Positions 13,491 through 16,378 of a DNA stretch of 16,378 bases are shown here, in pieces (within the stretch, counting starts at the first letter, position 1; each line of letters starts with the position of its first letter). The DNA comes from Methanobacteriota archaeon (GTDB taxonomy: Archaea > Methanobacteriota > Methanobacteria > Methanobacteriales > Methanobacteriaceae), in the NCBI GenBank assembly GCA_023409695.1, contig JAEYQZ010000045.1, forward strand, positions 1 to 16,378. The letters are read 5' to 3'. A program made the position numbers and the translations under genes. Below the pieces are notes generated by a model. The model searched no databases and was not told the DNA's origin. It worked only from the letters and a program-made list of their open reading frames with translations.

Positions 13491-13689
13491 TAAATTCGGC
13501 ATGATGTTTAATATAAAACTGAATTTTAAGGTTAATATTTTAAAGTGTACCGACAGATATATTCATAAGGTTTAAATTTAATAAAATTTAAAATAGACAA
13601 GTTTAGTATAAATAGTGTTTTAACAATATTACATAAGTAGAGAATATGCCAATTATGATCTACATATTCCAAATCTGATTTCACTTGAC
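13491..13689. other. AT-rich spacer downstream of pus10, no gene seen
   Basis: This holds a perfect 9-bp inverted repeat, tttaaattt 13571-13579 with aaatttaaa 13584-13592, and a TATA-like tagtataaatag near 13604-13615. About 35 bases later is an inverted repeat gaatatg 13642-13648 with catattc 13663-13669. A short non-coding transcript starting near 13637 would contain that stem, but nothing else supports one. No protein frame is credible. Confidence 0.35.
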
Positions 13690-13754
13690 GAATTTTCCAA
13701 AAAATTCTCTCAAAAATCTTCGATTTTTGGAGCACAAAAAACTTTGTTTTTTGT
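13690..13754. repeat. Three-hairpin cluster upstream of rpl21e
   Basis: Successive inverted repeats are gaatttt 13690-13696 with aaaattc 13101+600 equivalent, i.e. 13701-13707 (7 bp, 4-base loop); caaaaatc-ttc-gatttttg at 13711-13729 (8 bp); and acaaaaaac-ttt-gttttttgt at 13734-13754 (9 bp). The second has the same core, aaaaatcttcgattttt, as hairpins at 344-362 and 12096-12116, so these are copies of one family. The cluster ends about 35 bases before the likely rpl21e TATA box, so it is probably outside that transcript. Confidence 0.8.
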
Positions 13755-13788
13755 AAGCTTTGAATCAGCTAAAATTGTACAACTAACA

Positions 13789-13798
13789 CTAAATATAT
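13789..13798 (+). promoter_or_regulatory. Possible TATA box of rpl21e
   Basis: ctaaatatat lies 46-55 bases before the rpl21e ATG. A start about 25 bases on would give a leader of roughly 20-25 bases containing the cggaggt ribosome binding site. Confidence 0.45.
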
Positions 13799-13843
13799 TC
13801 TAAATTTCAATTTAATAATTTTAATAATCACGGAGGTAGAAGA

Positions 13844-14137
13844 ATGGTAACCAGATCTAGAGGTTATAGAAGCAAAACACGTTATAAACTTAAAAAGGAC
13901 TTAAGAGTAAGTAGGGCAAATCTAATAACTAAAAAAATACAGACTTTCGATGAAAGTGATTTAGTCCACATAATAATTGATCCTAGTGTTCAAAAAGGTC
14001 AGCCACACCCTCGTTTCCACGGGAAAACCGGCAGAATAGCTGATAAGAGAGGTAGGGCATACATAGTAGAAATAAACGATGGTAATAAGGCTAAAAAATT
14101 AATAATAAGACCAGAACACCTTAAAATGCAAGAGTGA
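13844..14137 (+). CDS. rpl21e: Large ribosomal subunit protein L21e (eL21)
   Basis: The 97-residue basic protein shows the eL21 pattern: an arginine-rich start M-V-T-R-S-R-G-Y-R-S-K-T-R-Y-K-L, then V-H-I-I-I-D-P-S-V-Q-K-G-Q-P-H-P-R-F-H-G-K-T-G at about residues 44-66, and a final L-I-I-R-P-E-H-L-K. The H-P-R-F-H-G-K-T-G segment is diagnostic. It is a 50S structural protein that contacts 5S and 23S rRNA. The ATG has a strong ribosome binding site (cggaggt). The stop codon is within six bases of the rpoF start, so the two are translationally coupled. The rpl21e-rpoF-DUF655-ksgA order is common in archaea. Confidence 0.97.
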   Translation: MVTRSRGYRSKTRYKLKKDLRVSRANLITKKIQTFDESDLVHIIIDPSVQKGQPHPRFHGKTGRIADKRGRAYIVEINDGNKAKKLIIRPEHLKMQE

Positions 14138-14142
14138 TATTG

Positions 14143-14472
14143 ATGATTGGGAAAAAAGTTATCGATACTGACCCTATCACAATTGCAGAAGTTAAAGAGA
14201 TGCTTGGAGAGCTTTCAGAGCATTATGAGCTTACATACGAGCAAAATCTTGCTCTGGATCATGTAACAAAATTTTCAAAGTTAGATGAAGACTCTGCTAA
14301 GAAACTGGTTGAAGAACTATCAGAAATAATCAAAAAAACTCAAGCTATTAAAATAGCAGATATTATGCCTGAAGATATGGCAGATTTAAGGTTAATATTT
14401 GCTAAAGAAAGGGGTTCATTTAAACAAGAGGACATGGAGAAGATATTGGAAATAGTGAATAAGTACAGATAA
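14143..14472 (+). CDS. rpoF: DNA-directed RNA polymerase subunit F (Rpb4 homologue)
   Basis: The 109-residue product pairs with subunit E (Rpb7) to form the polymerase stalk that aids open-complex formation and processivity. It matches archaeal RpoF in length and in its mostly helical sequence, from M-I-G-K-K-V-I-D-T-D-P-I-T-I-A-E-V-K to an HRDC-like C-terminal half with I-A-D-I-M-P-E-D-M-A-D-L-R-L-I-F. I start it at the ATG at 14143, with gagtgat upstream. In-frame GTG (14134) and TTG (14140) codons lie further upstream; the GTG overlaps the rpl21e stop codon and belongs to the ribosome binding site. The three starts differ by at most three residues. Confidence 0.95.
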   Translation: MIGKKVIDTDPITIAEVKEMLGELSEHYELTYEQNLALDHVTKFSKLDEDSAKKLVEELSEIIKKTQAIKIADIMPEDMADLRLIFAKERGSFKQEDMEKILEIVNKYR

Positions 14473-14543
14473 CTATAAGGGATATTAAAGCCAATACTAA
14501 TATGAATAAATTTCAATAGGATTAATTGAATCTTAATCTAGAC

Positions 14544-14608
14544 AATATCTTAAGATATTAACTAAAAATATTGAAAATCCTCAGGATTTTCAAACTCGAA
14601 TATTCGAG
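14544..14608. repeat. Three consecutive palindromes between rpoF and the DUF655 gene
   Basis: aatatcttaagatatt at 14544-14559 is a perfect 16-base palindrome with no loop. ttgaaaatcc-tca-ggattttcaa at 14571-14593 is a perfect 10-bp stem with a 3-base loop. ctcgaatattcgag at 14595-14608 is a perfect 14-base palindrome. They fill most of the 158-base gap and end 22 bases before the DUF655 start codon. They could end or stabilise the rpl21e-rpoF transcript, or separate it from DUF655-ksgA. Confidence 0.8.
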
Positions 14609-14630
14609 ACAGCACCGACGATGTGATTAA

Positions 14631-15209
14631 ATGGAAGAATATGCAATTATTTTGGATTATCTTCCTTTAGGTTATGTTAAAGAAGGTATACCATCATATA
14701 AAAGAAAGCCTGTAGTTCAGGCTATAGGTAAAGAGGAATTTACTTTACTTGAGCTTATTCCAAAAGAAAACACTTCACTGGATATACACCAGGAAGTTTA
14801 TATCGGCTCAGGAAAACGCGATCAGATCTCTCGTGTAAACCGACGACTTAGATATGATGACCTCACTGCCACTGCTAAAGTTGAATTAAACTACGTTATA
14901 GAAGAAATCATTAAATCAAGAGAAGATAAATTCATGGGGTTTTTCAACAATGCAGGATCAATATCAACCAGACTCCATCAACTCGAACTATTACCGGGAA
15001 TTGGAAAAAAACATATGTGGGATATTATCAAAGCACGGCAAGAAAAACCGTTTGAAAACTTTGATGATATCAAAAAAAGGGTCCCTATGCTTTCAGACCC
15101 TGTAAAGCTTCTCTCAAAGAGAGTTCTAATGGAACTTGAAGCTACAGGAGAAAAAAAAGGAAAGCGAAAGTATGTACTTTTCACAAGATCCACTACAAAA
15201 CGAAACTAG
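14631..15209 (+). CDS. DUF655 family protein (helix-hairpin-helix)
   Basis: The 192-residue protein is the archaeal DUF655 protein. The N-terminal half looks like an OB-fold (Y-A-I-I-L-D-Y-L-P-L-G-Y, then V-V-Q-A-I-G-K-E-E-F-T-L-L-E-L). The C-terminal half has a helix-hairpin-helix nucleic-acid-binding element, L-E-L-L-P-G-I-G-K-K-H-M-W, at about residues 117-129, and a basic tail (GEKKGKRKYVLFTRSTTKRN). The I-S-R-V-N-R-R-L-R-Y-D-D-L-T segment in the middle is conserved in the family. The position between rpoF and ksgA suggests a role in RNA or ribosome biology, but I know of no established function. The ATG at 14631 has gatgtgat upstream. The stop is TAG. Confidence 0.92.
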   Translation: MEEYAIILDYLPLGYVKEGIPSYKRKPVVQAIGKEEFTLLELIPKENTSLDIHQEVYIGSGKRDQISRVNRRLRYDDLTATAKVELNYVIEEIIKSREDKFMGFFNNAGSISTRLHQLELLPGIGKKHMWDIIKARQEKPFENFDDIKKRVPMLSDPVKLLSKRVLMELEATGEKKGKRKYVLFTRSTTKRN

Positions 15210-15278
15210 TTATCTATTAAATTAAATACTTTTTTCTAATTTTTTTTATAACACTATAATCTCACTCAGGTATATCTA

Positions 15279-16109
15279 ATGTTAGTTAAAGAAACTCTAA
15301 AAATACTAAAAGAGAATGATATAAGATTAGATAAGCGAAAAGGTCAGAATTACCTGATAGATTCAAATATACTAAACAAAATTGTTGATTATGCAGATCT
15401 ATCTTCTGAAGATACTGTACTTGAAATTGGTGCAGGTATAGGTACATTAACAATTCCACTAGCTGAACATGCTAAAAAAGTAATTGCTGTGGAACAGGAC
15501 CCTAAAATTGCTGCTGTTTTAAATAAACGTCTTGAAACACTTAATATTTCAAACGTGGAAGTTATGGTTGCAGATGCTGTAAAAACTGATTTTCCAGAAT
15601 TTAATAAAGTTGTATCTAACCTTCCATACAAAATTTCATCTCCAATCACGTTTAAGCTGCTTGAATATGACTTTGATTTTGCAGTCCTTATGTACCAGCT
15701 TGAATTTGCAGAAAGAATGGTTGCAAAACCAGGTGAATCTAATTATTCAAGGTTATCCCTGATGATGCATTTCTGCGGAGATGTTGAAATGCTTTTTGAA
15801 GTTTCAAAACACGCATTCTTCCCAAATCCAAAGATATCATCGGCTGTAATCAAACTAATTCCAAAAAACACAGAAATTGATGAATTTTTTACAAAAGTTT
15901 CAAGGGCACTTTTCCAGCATAAAAAGAAAAAAGTGAGAAATGCGCTGCTTAATTCTTTCCATGAAATTGCAAGTGTGGACAAGAAAGAAGCTAAAGAAAT
16001 AGTTTCAAAGCTGGATGAAAATCTTTTGAGTGCTAGGGTTGTAAAACTTGAGCCTGACGATGTTATGGCGATCTCTGAAGAACTGAGAGAAATTTTAGAA
16101 AATCGGTGA
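15279..16109 (+). CDS. ksgA: 16S rRNA adenine dimethyltransferase KsgA/Dim1
   Basis: The 276-residue enzyme dimethylates two adjacent adenines in the loop near the 3' end of 16S rRNA, a late step of 30S assembly. It shows the G-Q-N-Y-L-I-D entry at residues 22-28, the S-adenosylmethionine motif I L-E-I-G-A-G-I-G-T-L-T at about 48-58, an acidic V-E-Q-D (70-74) and the catalytic motif N-L-P-Y at 114-117. The C-terminal domain includes F-P-N-P-K-I-S-S-A-V, also standard. The ATG at 15279 follows caggtatatcta. It lies 69 bp after the DUF655 gene. Its stop codon is inside a perfect 11-bp hairpin. I call it by the bacterial name; rsmA or dim1 is equivalent. Confidence 0.97.
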   Translation: MLVKETLKILKENDIRLDKRKGQNYLIDSNILNKIVDYADLSSEDTVLEIGAGIGTLTIPLAEHAKKVIAVEQDPKIAAVLNKRLETLNISNVEVMVADAVKTDFPEFNKVVSNLPYKISSPITFKLLEYDFDFAVLMYQLEFAERMVAKPGESNYSRLSLMMHFCGDVEMLFEVSKHAFFPNPKISSAVIKLIPKNTEIDEFFTKVSRALFQHKKKKVRNALLNSFHEIASVDKKEAKEIVSKLDENLLSARVVKLEPDDVMAISEELREILENR

Positions 16110-16142
16110 TTTTCTAAATCCAGAAAAATTGAGGGATTTTTC
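16094..16142 (+). terminator. Hairpin over the ksgA stop codon plus a second hairpin
   Basis: tttagaaaatc 16094-16104 pairs perfectly with gattttctaaa 16108-16118 (11 bp, 3-base loop), and the ksgA TGA stop at 16107-16109 lies at the loop and first pair of the descending arm. A second stem, gaaaaat 16123-16129 with atttttc 16136-16142, follows with a T:G pair inside. They resemble the cluster hairpins elsewhere and may define the 3' end of the ksgA transcript. There is no long T-run. Confidence 0.6.
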
Positions 16143-16239
16143 GACGGTAATTAACAGTTCAAGTATCTGATCATAAATTATTATGCATTTATATAATCTA
16201 AGTTCCAATTATTTTTAGATATAATTTATAGGGAGCGAT

Positions 16240-16378
16240 ATGATGACCCAGAGCCCATATGAAATATTTATAGAAGAATGTCCCGAAGTTGCAGAACGTT
16301 TTAACGATCTGATTAAAGCACAGCAGTCTTTAGAAGGTTTAGATGCTAAAACAAAACAGTTAATCAACATAGCTATTC
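16240..16378 (+). CDS. Carboxymuconolactone decarboxylase/AhpD-like family protein, 5' part
   Basis: The gene runs off the right edge after 46 codons: MMTQSPYEIFIEECPEVAER, then FNDLIKAQQSLEGLDAKTKQLINIAI. The L-D-A-K-T-K-Q-L-I-N-I-A-I segment is the helix that precedes the catalytic CxxC region in CMD/AhpD-like proteins, so the active site is beyond the window. Members are small helical proteins, many acting as thiol peroxidase-like antioxidants or decarboxylases. ATG codons at 16240 and 16243 are both possible; ggga upstream is compatible with either. It is separated from ksgA by 130 bases with two hairpins and probably has its own promoter. Confidence 0.75.
   Translation, partial: MMTQSPYEIFIEECPEVAERFNDLIKAQQSLEGLDAKTKQLINIAI

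Noticed and set aside
13532..13735. Minus-strand frame of 67 codons between pus10 and rpl21e
   Set aside because: It starts inside the hairpin cluster, has no ribosome binding site, and its composition is that of translated AT-rich spacer.

Overview
The window is archaeal chromosome, almost certainly from a methanogen of the order Methanobacteriales (a Methanobacterium-like species). The evidence is a strongly AT-rich sequence, an exclusively archaeal gene set (aIF2-alpha, L44e, S27e, L21e, Nop10, Gins51, PCNA, TFS, RpoL, RpoF, Csl4, Dph2, archaeal Hpt, SRP54, Pus10, DUF655, DUF99), Shine-Dalgarno sequences of the AGGTGAT type, and intergenic clusters of short AT-rich hairpins of a kind I associate with Methanobacterium genomes. 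The genus is inferred. No rRNA, tRNA, CRISPR array, transposase or prophage gene was seen.

Layout. Positions 1-10276 are read leftwards (minus strand). In order of transcription they carry hpt, dph2, csl4, a small two-helix membrane gene broken by an amber codon, rpoL, a DUF99 gene, a NUDIX hydrolase that lacks a normal start codon, tfs, a two-helix membrane protein of unknown function, pcn (PCNA), gins51, then rpl44e, rps27e, eif2a, nop10, a PAC2-family gene, and the first 79 codons of an endonuclease Q gene that runs off the left edge. Positions 10547-16378 are read rightwards: srp54, pus10, rpl21e, rpoF, a DUF655 gene, ksgA, and the start of a carboxymuconolactone decarboxylase/AhpD-family gene that runs off the right edge. 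The divergent promoter region lies between hpt and srp54.

How the genes work together. Nearly all are informational: RNA polymerase subunits and factors (RpoL, RpoF, TFS), ribosomal proteins and translation initiation (L44e, S27e, L21e, aIF2-alpha), RNA modification, processing and rRNA maturation (Nop10, Pus10, KsgA, Csl4), elongation factor 2 modification (Dph2), protein targeting (SRP54) and the replisome (PCNA, Gins51). The pcn-gins51-rpl44e-rps27e-eif2a-nop10 order is a conserved archaeal cluster joining replication and translation genes.

What stands out is mostly non-coding. Six intergenic sites carry clusters of near-perfect palindromes, most with 7-11 bp stems and three-base loops. 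At two or three of them longer stems enclose several hairpins. The most elaborate (12030-12232) forms a four-hairpin module and a two-hairpin module in the leader region of pus10, downstream of a good TATA box. Other unusual points are a NUDIX gene whose only credible start is ATA, a membrane micro-gene split by TAG, an imperfect duplication of the start of the EndoQ gene on either side of a hairpin cluster, and inverted repeats at the tfs promoter and inside nop10. I found no convincing new multi-gene system; the hairpin-cluster family is the best candidate for something undescribed.
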